Positions 24,749 through 32,761 of a stretch of 64,000 nt of DNA are shown piece after piece. The number at the start of each line of letters is the position of its first letter. Within the stretch, counting starts at the first letter, position 1. This DNA is from Microbacterium sp. SCN 70-27 (GTDB lineage Bacteria; Actinomycetota; Actinomycetes; Actinomycetales; Microbacteriaceae): contig MEEK01000027.1 in assembly GCA_001724425.1 (NCBI GenBank), positions 1-64,000 on the forward strand, read 5' to 3'. The translations under genes were made by a program, and so were the position numbers. A model generated the notes under the pieces. The model saw only the letters and a program-made list of their open reading frames with translations. It made no database searches and was not told the origin of the DNA.

Positions 24749-25666
24749 ATGAGCGGGTCTGTGCCCGAAACCACCCCCGAGACGGAGGCCGCGATCGCCC
24801 GCGTTCGCGCCGATGTCGCACGTCTGCACGGAGAGCTGGTCCGTTACGGCCTCGTGGTGTGGACCGGCGGCAACGTGTCCGGTCGGGTGCGGCTGGGCGG
24901 CGACCCCGGTGACGACCTCTTCGTCATCAAGCCGTCGGGGGTGTCGTACGACGACCTGGCGCCCGAGAACATGATCCTCTGCACGCTCGACGGCGAGGTC
25001 GTCGCGGGCACCCCGGGCAGCGAGCGGAGCCCTTCGAGCGACACGGCTGCGCATGCGTACGTGTATCGCAACAGGCCCGAGGTGGGCGGAGTCGTACACA
25101 CGCACTCCGACGTCGCGAACGTCATGGGCGCGGGCCTGCCCGGCGGCGCCTCGCTCATGGAGGACTACACGTACGACCTCGTCTCGGGCGACGAGAAGAT
25201 CCTCGGTGCGCACATGCTCGAGGTGTCGCCGTCGCTCACGACCGCCAAGCCGCGGCTCGAGATCCACGCACTCGGCATCGGCGGCAAGGACGACCCCGTG
25301 CGTCTCGTCTTCACGGCCGACCCGGGGCCTGCCCTCGTCGTCGCGATGAGCGACATGCGCGACCGCTTCCGCCTCGTCGCGAACGTCGTGGAGAACGTCG
25401 AGGCGCCCGACCTGCCGAAGCTCCCGGTCGGCCGCGCGATCTGGAAGCCGCAGCCCGACTTCGCCACGAGCGCCGCCTGCTGGCTGACCGCCGGTGCCGC
25501 ACACCACACCGTCATGACGACGGCCGTCGGCATCGAGGTGTTCCGCGACTTCGCGGAGATCGCGAAGACCGAGCTCGTGGTCATCGAGGAGGGCACGACC
25601 GTGCGCGAGTTCCAGAAGGAGCTGCGCTGGAACCAGGCCTACTACCGCCTCGCGCAGGGGCTGTGA
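24749..25666 (+). pseudogene. Chimeric ORF: araD N-terminus fused in frame to araA C-terminus
   Basis: The ORF is open for 305 codons but joins two enzymes. Residues 1 to ~119 are L-ribulose-5-phosphate 4-epimerase ([34 protein letters not shown], metal ligands in VVHTHS). From about [13 protein letters not shown] onward it is the C-terminal part of L-arabinose isomerase ([46 protein letters not shown]). The joint is near 25107-25113. Neither enzyme can be complete: the epimerase lacks its other metal ligands and the isomerase its N-terminal ~330 residues. A deletion in an araD-araA operon that kept the frame explains this. Start ATG 24749 follows AAGGAAG. Confidence 0.82.
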
Positions 25667-25716
25667 GCGTCGTCGAGGAGGGCGCACTGACCGCCCCGGT
25701 GGGCCAGGATGGAGAC

Positions 25717-26667
25717 ATGACCTCCACGCCTCGCTCCGGCACGCAGTTCGAGATCCGCTCCGGCGCCTATACGGCCGAGATCGCGAGCGTCGGGGCATCC
25801 CTCCGCACGCTGCGGTACGACGGTCGCGACCTCGTCGTGCCGTTCGACGCCGACGAGGTGCGGCCCGGCTACCGCGGCGTCGTGCTCGCGCCGTGGCCGA
25901 ACCGCGTCGTCGACGGTCGGTACACATTCGACGGCGCCGAGTACGAGCTCGCCATCACGGAGCCGAACCGCGTGCACGCCCTGCACGGGTTCGCGGCGTG
26001 GCTCGACTTCGACGTGACGGCGCAGTCGGACGATGCGGTCACCCTCGAGGCGACGATCCAGCCGCGGACGAGCTACCCGTGGCGCGTCCGTGTCGAGACG
26101 ACCTACCGCCTCGGTGCGGACGGGCTGACCCAGTCCGTCCGCTTCGAGAACGTCGGCGCCGACGCCGCGCCCGTCGGCACGGGGCCGCACCCGTACCTCG
26201 TGGCGGGTGCGGGTCCGCTCGACACCTGGACGCTGGAGCTGCCGGCATCCGACGTGCTCGAGGTGACGCCCGACCGGCTGTCGCCCGTGACGCTGCGCGA
26301 CGTCGCGGACTACGAGCCGGCCCGCTTCGACTGGCGCGAGCCGCGGGTCCTCGGTGCCGCGGAGATCGACCACGCGTACACCGGTCTCGCGCGCGACGCG
26401 GCGGGTGCGGCGACCGTCCGGCTCACCGACCCGTCGGGCACGGGCGTCGAGATGGTGTGGGACGGTGCCTGCCCGTGGGTGCAGATCCACACGGCGGACC
26501 TTCCCGGCGGGGCGGCGCAGCCGTTCCACCGCGCGGGACTCGCCGTCGAGCCGATGACGTGCGCACCGGATGCCTTCAACGCGGCCCGGTACAACTTCGA
26601 TGCCGGGCTCATCGTGCTCGACGCGGGTGCGTCGACCGAGGCGTCCTGGCGCATCGCGGCTCTCTGA
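25717..26667 (+). CDS. Aldose 1-epimerase (mutarotase)
   Basis: The 316-aa galactose-mutarotase-like protein has NRVHALHGFAAW (catalytic His), GTGPHPYL (second His) and a late Glu (AVEPMTCAPDAFN). It interconverts alpha and beta anomers of aldoses. ATG 25717 has GGAG five bases upstream; GTG 25663, overlapping the previous stop, is an alternative. It lies downstream of the arabinose genes and was probably their last operon member. A strong terminator follows. Confidence 0.88.
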   Translation: MTSTPRSGTQFEIRSGAYTAEIASVGASLRTLRYDGRDLVVPFDADEVRPGYRGVVLAPWPNRVVDGRYTFDGAEYELAITEPNRVHALHGFAAWLDFDVTAQSDDAVTLEATIQPRTSYPWRVRVETTYRLGADGLTQSVRFENVGADAAPVGTGPHPYLVAGAGPLDTWTLELPASDVLEVTPDRLSPVTLRDVADYEPARFDWREPRVLGAAEIDHAYTGLARDAAGAATVRLTDPSGTGVEMVWDGACPWVQIHTADLPGGAAQPFHRAGLAVEPMTCAPDAFNAARYNFDAGLIVLDAGASTEASWRIAAL

Positions 26668-26707
26668 GGTTCGCCCGCGCGCCTGACGCCCGCGGGCGAG
26701 ACACGCA

Positions 26708-26737
26708 AAAGGCCCCGGAGTACGCTCCGGGGCCTTT
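26708..26737 (+). terminator. Intrinsic terminator after aldose epimerase
   Basis: AAAGGCCCCGGAG-tacg-CTCCGGGGCCTTT is a 13-bp perfect stem with a TACG tetraloop. It is flanked by A's and T's, so it could work for both directions. It lies 41 nt after the epimerase stop. The remaining bases to 26903 hold no gene. Confidence 0.9.
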
Positions 26738-26903
26738 CGCGAACCGTGAGGATCGTGCGTCGACGACACCTCTGCGTGCGTGCCGTGCGACCACTTGCCT
26801 CCACGAGGCCCGTCGGGGAGTCTTCGCTCTCCTGGAGCCCGCCGATGACGCTACGCGCGCCACCTCCCCGCACCCAGGGGATTGTCACCACGTCGGGTGG
26901 GTG

Positions 26904-27740
26904 CTACCCGAGCGGACCCGTGTCGGTCGCGGCGCGCAGGGGGCGGCGCATGAACAACCAGTACCCGGTCGGGAAGAGCCGCGCCAGCACGTCCACGAGG
27001 CGTGCCTCGCGGCCGACCATCGTGCGCGCCCGGCGAGAGATCGTGGCGGCGACGATCTTCGCCGCGGCATCCGCGGGCTCCGTGTGGTACATCGCCGCCT
27101 GCGCGTCGGCGGCGCGCTGGGCCACCTCGGGATCGATCGCGGCGGCATAGCGGCCGTGCAGGATGATCCCTGTCTTGACGCCCGCCGGATAGATCGCCCC
27201 GACCGTCACGGTGGTGTCCTCGAGCTCATGCCGCAGCGCCTCGGTGAAACCGCGGACCGCGTACTTGCTCATGGCATACGGGATGCGCCCGGCGGGGGCG
27301 GCGAGCCCGTAGATGGAGACGAGGTGCGTGATGTGCGCCGCGGGGGAGCGGCGCAGCGCCGGCAGCAGCGCCTGCGTGATGTTGACGGTGCCCCAGAGGT
27401 TGACATCCATGAGCCAGCGCATCTCCTCCATCGTGAGCTGGCCGATGTTGCCGAGCATCGACGAGCCCGCGCACGTGATGAGCGTCTGCACGTGCGGGTG
27501 CGCGGCCGAGATCTCGGCGGCGAGGGTGGTCACCGCGACATCGTCGGTGAGGTCGACGACGTGGGTCGTGTGGCCGTCACCGGGGAGCGACGCCGCGACG
27601 GCGGAAAGGCCCTCGGGGTTCCGGTCGACGAGCGCGATCCGTGCGCCGTGTGCGGCCAGTTGGCGCGCGACCTCCGCGCCCATCCCGCTCGCCGCTCCCG
27701 TAATGACGCTCGTCGCGCCCGTGACATCCAGCTTCGGCAT
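26904..27740 (-). CDS. Short-chain dehydrogenase/reductase
   Basis: The 278-aa Rossmann enzyme has ITGAASGMGAEVA (NAD(P) binding), a Ser in LVSIYGLAA and the catalytic YAMSK. The basic-tailed C-terminal region (FPTGYWLFMRRPLRA) resembles membrane-associated SDRs acting on lipids or sterols. The start ATG 27740 (MPKLDV) was chosen because the upstream reading is antisense. Substrate unknown. Confidence 0.85.
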   Translation of the reverse strand: MPKLDVTGATSVITGAASGMGAEVARQLAAHGARIALVDRNPEGLSAVAASLPGDGHTTHVVDLTDDVAVTTLAAEISAAHPHVQTLITCAGSSMLGNIGQLTMEEMRWLMDVNLWGTVNITQALLPALRRSPAAHITHLVSIYGLAAPAGRIPYAMSKYAVRGFTEALRHELEDTTVTVGAIYPAGVKTGIILHGRYAAAIDPEVAQRAADAQAAMYHTEPADAAAKIVAATISRRARTMVGREARLVDVLARLFPTGYWLFMRRPLRAATDTGPLG

Positions 27741-27830
27741 CGTCGCCTGCCCTTTCGCGGGTTTCTTCCGCTTCTTCCCTCGATTCTCGTTCATCCGGTT
27801 CCGTAGGATCGAAGCGAGGGGGTGCGTGCC

Positions 27831-28487
27831 GTGGCCGATGACAAGCGGAAGCGCGTGCGCACGCGCGATGTCGTCGCCGACGGGCTGTACATCGCGTCCG
27901 CCGCGACCCGCCTGCGCCTGAAGAACGCGATCCTCATCCACATCCTCGCCGACGGCGAGGACTTCGACCCCGATCTCTATCTCGGTGAGGCGCGCTCGGC
28001 GCTCAAGTCGCTCGCCGAGGAGGCCGAAGCGGATGCCGCGGCGCGCGAGCGCGAGCGCAAGATCGCCCGCACCCGCCACTCCGACTCGGACGGCACGCAC
28101 GACTACCGTAGCCGTGACGTGCGCAACCTCCGTCGGCGCGAGAAGCAGTCGCTCCACGTCGCCCACCAACTGCGCCTTCGCGCCGCGGACGACGCCGAAC
28201 TGCACAAGCTGATCGCCGATGCCCGCGCCGCCGCGTGGACGGAGGTCGCGAAGAACATCGACCGGACCCTGCGCATCGAGGCATCCCGCCCCGATCTCGA
28301 GCCCGACTACGCTCGGATGCGCAGCGCGCGCATGCAGGCGCTGCAGCTCGTCGACCTGCCGAAGCTCCGCGCGCACCTCCGCAGTACGCGGACGCAGAAG
28401 CAGCTCCGCGAGGCCGGCGAGCTCCCCGACATCCTGCCCGCCGACGTGCTGCCGGCCGGTGCCATCGACCCCGGCGAGCTCGAATAG
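27831..28487 (+). CDS. Conserved actinobacterial helical protein of unknown function
   Basis: The 218-aa charged, mainly helical soluble protein is rich in Arg/Ala/Asp. Visible features are KRVRTRDVVADGLYIASAATRL, YLGEARSALKSLAEEA and a Pro-rich C-terminus ending in DILPADVLPAG. I prefer GTG 27831 because GAGGGG lies about ten bases upstream; GTG 27822 is the alternative. No known domain is recognised. A tRNA follows 70 nt downstream. Confidence 0.65.
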   Translation: MADDKRKRVRTRDVVADGLYIASAATRLRLKNAILIHILADGEDFDPDLYLGEARSALKSLAEEAEADAAARERERKIARTRHSDSDGTHDYRSRDVRNLRRREKQSLHVAHQLRLRAADDAELHKLIADARAAAWTEVAKNIDRTLRIEASRPDLEPDYARMRSARMQALQLVDLPKLRAHLRSTRTQKQLREAGELPDILPADVLPAGAIDPGELE

Positions 28488-28555
28488 CGCCACGATTCGT
28501 CGGATGCCGAGGTGTGCGCTAAGCTGGTCCTCGGCCCTCGCGCGAGTGAGGGCAT

Positions 28556-28628
28556 GCGCCCGTAGCTCAATGGATAGAGCATCTGACTACGGATCAGAAG
28601 GTTAGGGGTTCGAGTCCCTTCGGGCGCA
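28556..28628 (+). tRNA. tRNA-Arg (anticodon ACG)
   Basis: The 7-bp acceptor stem GCGCCCG/CGGGCGC (28556-28562 with 28621-28627) has discriminator A. The D arm, anticodon stem TCTGA/TCAGA with loop CTACGGA, and T arm GGTTCGAGTCC all fold. The anticodon is ACG, so it reads CGN arginine codons after A34 is converted to inosine. CCA is not encoded. Confidence 0.95.
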
Positions 28629-28650
28629 CACTGTGTTGAGACAGTGAACG

Positions 28651-28684
28651 AACGAAAACCCGCGGAATCCCGCGGGTTTTCGTT
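28651..28684 (+). terminator. Intrinsic terminator after tRNA-Arg
   Basis: AACGAAAACCCGCGG-aatc-CCGCGGGTTTTCGTT is a 15-bp perfect stem with built-in A and T tracts, 22 nt after the tRNA. Confidence 0.92.
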
Positions 28685-28744
28685 GTTTCTGGGCACTGCG
28701 TGCGAGCGTGCCGCACATCAAAGCGCATCACACGGGATCACCCG

Positions 28745-28767
28745 TATGTGTGCACCTATGTGTGCAC
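28745..28767. repeat. Direct repeat TATGTGTGCAC x2
   Basis: TATGTGTGCAC occurs at 28745-28755 and 28757-28767, one base apart. Each copy contains the palindrome GTGCAC. It lies about 120 nt after the tRNA. A recombinase or regulator binding site is possible. Confidence 0.55.
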
Positions 28768-28852
28768 TAGATTCCGCACTGACGGGCCACTGGCGTGCCG
28801 TCCGGAGTGAGGCTCCGTTGGCGCCACCGGCGACGGCCAGACTTGGATGAGG

Positions 28853-28970
28853 TCAGCGATCCTCGTGGAGGTAGGTGTCGAGCTTCGCGATTCCATCGCG
28901 CGCCTCCACCTCGAGTTGATGAGTGTATCGCCGAGCGGTTCCGGTGCGGATCCTTCCCGACGCGGAGTGC
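28853..28970 (-). pseudogene. Possible tyrosine-recombinase C-terminal tail
   Basis: On the minus strand a frame reads RIRTGTARRYTHQLEVEARD and ends LDTYLHEDR at a TGA. The RRYTHQL string resembles the catalytic-Tyr segment at the end of tyrosine integrases. The frame is closed upstream by a stop and no other integrase box is seen. Adjacency to a tRNA gene makes an integration remnant plausible; identity is weak. Confidence 0.3.
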
Positions 28971-29425
28971 CTTCACCACGGCGCATCCGTCTCGACCGTC
29001 ATCCGCAGACAGCGGGCGTACCTCTCGGGTGCCGCCCGTCATACGTTCGAGCGGCAGCACGGTATCGATGCAGCCGGGCCCGTCCTGCGCCCTGGGGGCC
29101 TCTGGGGTGCCGCAGTGCGCTCGCTCGCTCGCGGCGCGGGGGAGAAGCGCGTTCGCAGGTTGGCCTCTTTCGCCGACCGAATGCTCCCCATCGTGCCTCG
29201 CGCGGTCGGTGCGAAACTCGTCGCGCTCTCGGTTGAATCGGCCGCAATCGCCGGCTACGACCGAGATGATCCAGATCGCTCGCTGGTATAGCACCGGCGC
29301 TGCCAACCCGATCACCGCCCGCTGCGGGTGAACGAACGGGTGGGGTGCCCCGATGTCGTCTGTCAAGCCGCGAGGGCGGTCCGGTAAACGGTGGAGCTGA
29401 TCTGGCGCATGGTTCGTTGAACACC

Positions 29426-29470
29426 GGCCGTTGTGGCGGCGTCGCGGTGGGACGGTCCGCCACAACGGCC
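29426..29470 (-). terminator. Hairpin downstream of GH65 gene
   Basis: GGCCGTTGTGGCGG (29426-29439) pairs perfectly with CCGCCACAACGGCC (29457-29470) around a 17-nt loop, 24 nt past the GH65 stop on the minus strand. There is no T-run, so it may be an mRNA-stabilising or Rho-assisted end. Confidence 0.6.
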
Positions 29471-29493
29471 CGTGCAGAGTGCCGGGGTGAGGC

Positions 29494-31788
29494 TCAGACT
29501 CCCGCGGGCAGCGGCGATTCGAGCGACACCGTGAGGGCGTCGGCGACGACGTGCGTCGTACCGGCGACATCGACCTCGAGCGGCTCGCCGTCGCGCAGCG
29601 TGAGCACCAGTTCGGTCGGCGTCACGCGAACGCCCAGCAGGCGTGTGCGGAACCCGATCGTGAACGAGAATCCGTCCCAGCCCTCGGGGCAGAACGGCGC
29701 GAAGCTCAACTGGCCTTCGCGCACGCGCATTCCGGCGAAGCCCTGCACGATCGACAGCCACGCACCGCTCATCGACGTGATGTGCAGGCCGTCTTCGGTG
29801 TCGTTGTTGTAATTGTCGAGGTCGAGACGCGCCGTGCGGCGGTAGAGCTCGATGGCCTTGTCGCGACGACCGATAGACGATGCCACGATCGAGTGGATCG
29901 ACGCCGACAGCGACGACTCGTGCACGGTCATCGGCTCGTAGAAGTCGAAGTTGCGGCGCAGTTCGTCGACCGTGAACTCGTCTTCGAACAGGTACATGCC
30001 CTGCAGCACATCGGCCTGTTTGATGAAGCACGATCGCAGAATGCGATCCCACGACCAATTCTGGTTCAGCGGACGATCCGCCGACGACAGCGTGTCGGTG
30101 CTGCGCAGATCCTTGTCGAGGAACGTGTCGTGCTGCACGTTGACGCCGAGTTCGTCATCGGTGGGCAGATACATGTTCGCCGCGATCGTGCGCCACTTCT
30201 CGAGCTCTGCGGCGCTCACGCCGAGAGCCGTCGCACGCTCGGGCGCGAGCGCGTCGAGCGTCTCGCTCGTGTAGCGCAGCACCCATGAGGCCAGATAGTT
30301 GGTGTACCAGTTGTTGTTGACGTTGTTCTCGTACTCGTTGGGCCCCGTGACGCCGTGCAGCATGTACTGCCCGCGCGATGCGGCGAAGTGCACGCGATCG
30401 GCCCAGAACCGGCTGATCTCGACGAGCACCTCGATGCCCGGCCCCTCGAGGTACGAACGGTCGCCCGTGTAGTGCGTGTAGGTGTGGATCGCGAAGGCGA
30501 TCGCACCGTTGCGGTGGATCTCTTCGAACGTGATCTCCCACTCGTTGTGGCATTCGACGCCCGTGAACGTCACCATCGGGAACAGCGCACCGGCCAGCCC
30601 CTGCTGCCGCGCATTGTGCTGCGCCTGCGGAAGCTGCTCGTGACGGTAGGTGAGCAGTGCGCGTGTGACGTCGGGCTCGGCAACCGCGAGATACAACGGT
30701 ACGAGATACGCCTCGGTGTCCCAATAGGTGGCGCCGCCGTACTTCTCGCCCGTGAAGCCCTTCGGGCCGATGTTGAGGCGGGAGTCTTCGCCGTAGTAGG
30801 TCGAGAACAGCTGGAACAGGTTGAACTGGATGCCCTGCTGCGCCTCGTCATCGCCCTCGATCCGCACTTCGGCGCGAGCCCAGCGCTCCTCCCACCGCGC
30901 CGTGTGCTGCGCGAGGTGCTCGTCGAAGCCGATCGCGGCCGCCGCGTCGAGCAGACGGGCGACGGCGTCGCGATGGTCGTCCTGAGCGATGTCGCGCGTC
31001 GTCACGACGGCTGTCGTCTTGGTCAGCTCCACCTGGGCGCCGTCGCCCAGCGTCGCTCCGTAGAGTTCGCCGACCTGCAGCGGGTGCTCGATCGTGTCGA
31101 GCAGTTCGAGTCCGGATGCCGCGACGCGCATCGCCGCCGTCACGGTGTAGCGCTCGGTGCCGAACGGGTTCGCGATCGTGCGCATCGACAGCAGCGGATC
31201 CGCCGACGTGCGGCGGTCGACGACGTCCCAGAAGCGTTCGCCGTAGTTGGAGTCGAGGTTGTGCACGTCGCCGTCGAGGCGCGGTCGCAGCGTCACGCGC
31301 GGGCGCCCTTCGAGTGCCGTCACCCGCACGCGCTGCAGGCACAGCTCGGGAGTGACGAGCGAGAGGAAGCGCTCGAACTCGATGCGCACGGTGGCGCCGG
31401 CGACGCGGTATTTGTACGAGCGGGTGAGCAGACCCGTGCGCAGATCGAGGCGGATACCGGCGTTGCTGTGGTCGCCCGTGAAGAGGTCGACGCGTTCGCC
31501 GTCGATGTCGATGTCGACCGCGATGATGTCGACGGCGTTGATGACCTTGCCGAAGTACTCCGGGTAGCCGTTCTTCCACCACCCGACGCGCGTCTTGTCG
31601 GGGAACCAGACGCCGGCGATGTAGGTGCCGGGGTGCGTGTCACCGCCGTAGCCTTCTTCGAACGTGCCGCGCATTCCCATGTGCCCGTTGCCGATCGAGG
31701 TCATCGATTCGATCAGGCGCATGGACGCATCGTCGATGCGCGTCGTTGAGATTGCGTACGGTTCGACGTCGAAAATCCGCTCGCTCAT
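29494..31788 (-). CDS. Glycoside hydrolase family 65 phosphorylase (maltose/kojibiose type)
   Basis: The 764-aa enzyme has the GH65 layout: N-terminal beta-sandwich (GNGHMGMRGTFEEG), linker, (alpha/alpha)6 barrel and C-terminal beta domain. The general acid is Glu485 in GPNEYENNVNNN, close to Glu487 of the Lactobacillus maltose phosphorylase. The KYGGATYWDTEAY and IKQADVLQG segments are typical. It splits an alpha-linked disaccharide with phosphate to beta-glucose-1-phosphate and glucose. The exact linkage (maltose, trehalose, kojibiose, nigerose) is not decided by what I can see. It is divergent from yesL and the ABC importer and shares a LacI operator, so it processes the imported sugar. 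Confidence 0.9.
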   Translation of the reverse strand: MSERIFDVEPYAISTTRIDDASMRLIESMTSIGNGHMGMRGTFEEGYGGDTHPGTYIAGVWFPDKTRVGWWKNGYPEYFGKVINAVDIIAVDIDIDGERVDLFTGDHSNAGIRLDLRTGLLTRSYKYRVAGATVRIEFERFLSLVTPELCLQRVRVTALEGRPRVTLRPRLDGDVHNLDSNYGERFWDVVDRRTSADPLLSMRTIANPFGTERYTVTAAMRVAASGLELLDTIEHPLQVGELYGATLGDGAQVELTKTTAVVTTRDIAQDDHRDAVARLLDAAAAIGFDEHLAQHTARWEERWARAEVRIEGDDEAQQGIQFNLFQLFSTYYGEDSRLNIGPKGFTGEKYGGATYWDTEAYLVPLYLAVAEPDVTRALLTYRHEQLPQAQHNARQQGLAGALFPMVTFTGVECHNEWEITFEEIHRNGAIAFAIHTYTHYTGDRSYLEGPGIEVLVEISRFWADRVHFAASRGQYMLHGVTGPNEYENNVNNNWYTNYLASWVLRYTSETLDALAPERATALGVSAAELEKWRTIAANMYLPTDDELGVNVQHDTFLDKDLRSTDTLSSADRPLNQNWSWDRILRSCFIKQADVLQGMYLFEDEFTVDELRRNFDFYEPMTVHESSLSASIHSIVASSIGRRDKAIELYRRTARLDLDNYNNDTEDGLHITSMSGAWLSIVQGFAGMRVREGQLSFAPFCPEGWDGFSFTIGFRTRLLGVRVTPTELVLTLRDGEPLEVDVAGTTHVVADALTVSLESPLPAGV

Positions 31789-31845
31789 GGGTCACCTTCC
31801 TCGTCCGGGGGGTCGTGTGCCGAGGTGTGGCTGCGCGACCGTGCG

Positions 31846-31861
31846 CCGGAAACGTATCCGG
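31846..31861. promoter_or_regulatory. LacI-type operator between GH65 and yesL genes
   Basis: CCGGAAACGTATCCGG is a 16-nt palindrome with one mismatched pair. It is nearly the same dyad as at 32668 (CGGAAcCGTtTCCG). It sits in the divergent promoter region, so it can control both directions. The LacI protein at 35891 is the likely binder. Confidence 0.7.
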
Positions 31862-31941
31862 AAAGCGAGGCTACCCCTCCCTGCGATGATGCGCATCCTC
31901 GCGGGTAGGCTGGGGATCCCACCCCGACTGCAGGAGGACCC

Positions 31942-32574
31942 GTGTTCCGCCGCCTCTTCGATTCCGCGGCGCCGTTGTGGCGGGCGGCATCGACGCTCGG
32001 CGACATCATCGTCGTGAACATCCTGCTGATCCTGACCGTGATCCCGGTCGTCACCGCCGGGGCCGGGCTCGTGGCGACGTACGACACGGCGCGTCGCGTG
32101 CAGGCCGACATCGACGACGGTGTCGCGCGCACCTTCTGGCGCTCGTTCCGGTCGAACTTCGTGCAGGCGACTGTGCTCTGGCTCGTCGTCGGCGTCATCG
32201 GCGCCGGCATCGTCGCGAGCTGGGTGCTGCTGCCGGTCGATGAGGCCAGCATCATGAAGACCCTTTCCACCGCCGTATATCTGCTGATCTTCCCCTTCGT
32301 CTGGGCGCTTCAGGCCCGGTTTGCGAACAGCGTGATCCACACGTTGCGCAACGCCGTCGTCGTGGCGGTCGGTCGTTTGCCGTTCGCCGCGGGCGTCTTG
32401 CTGATCCACATCGTGGTCGGGGCGATCGTGATCGCCTCGTGGCTCATGATCCCGCAGGTCGTCGTGCTCCTGCTGCTCCTCGGCTACCCCTTCGTCGTGT
32501 GGGCGTCGATACCGCTCATCGGGCGCGCGCTCGAGCCGCTGCTGCCCGCTGTGGACGAACCGACGGGCGCCTGA
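31942..32574 (+). CDS. YesL-family (DUF624) membrane protein
   Basis: The 210-aa membrane protein has five hydrophobic segments and the family start MFRRLFDSAAPLWRAASTLGDIIVVN. Start GTG 31942 is eight bases after AGGAGG. YesL proteins accompany oligosaccharide ABC importers in Firmicutes and actinobacteria. Their role is unknown, possibly an accessory to uptake. It lies between the GH65 and binding-protein genes. Confidence 0.82.
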   Translation: MFRRLFDSAAPLWRAASTLGDIIVVNILLILTVIPVVTAGAGLVATYDTARRVQADIDDGVARTFWRSFRSNFVQATVLWLVVGVIGAGIVASWVLLPVDEASIMKTLSTAVYLLIFPFVWALQARFANSVIHTLRNAVVVAVGRLPFAAGVLLIHIVVGAIVIASWLMIPQVVVLLLLLGYPFVVWASIPLIGRALEPLLPAVDEPTGA

Positions 32575-32626
32575 CCCGTCGGATTCTTCGTGATCTGATC
32601 GTGATGTTCACGCTGGTGGCGCGCGC

Positions 32627-32681
32627 TTGCAACGTCGTAGCGGCGGGCGTACTGTCGGAACTGCAGGCGGAACCGTTTCCG
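32627..32681 (+). promoter_or_regulatory. Promoter with LacI operator for the sugar importer
   Basis: -35 TTGCAA (32627-32632) and -10 TACTGT (32650-32655) are 17 nt apart. The dyad CGGAACCGTTTCCG (32668-32681) sits just downstream of the expected start of transcription, where bound repressor would act as a roadblock. The dyad is nearly identical to that at 31846. Confidence 0.68.
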
Positions 32682-32761
32682 AAAAAGTTCCGTCTCGCGT
32701 GGCGAAGTACAGAGGCGTCGCCACGTCCACGGCATACATCCAACGAAGGAAGGCCACGACG

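Larger units (their letters stand above)
28685..29493. other. 0.8-kb region without intact genes
   Basis: No ORF here has convincing codon bias or a ribosome site. It lies between the tRNA-Arg terminator and the GH65 gene. It contains a small direct repeat, a possible recombinase tail fragment and the GH65 terminator. It reads as decayed mobile-element or insertion-site DNA. Confidence 0.55.

Noticed and set aside
24749..25666. Natural bifunctional epimerase-isomerase
   Set aside because: Both halves lack catalytic portions (part of the epimerase metal site, most of the isomerase), so a working fusion is implausible.
29330..29490. Insertion-sequence end before the GH65 gene
   Set aside because: The inverted repeat there is best explained as the GH65 transcript hairpin; no transposase frame or target duplication is visible.
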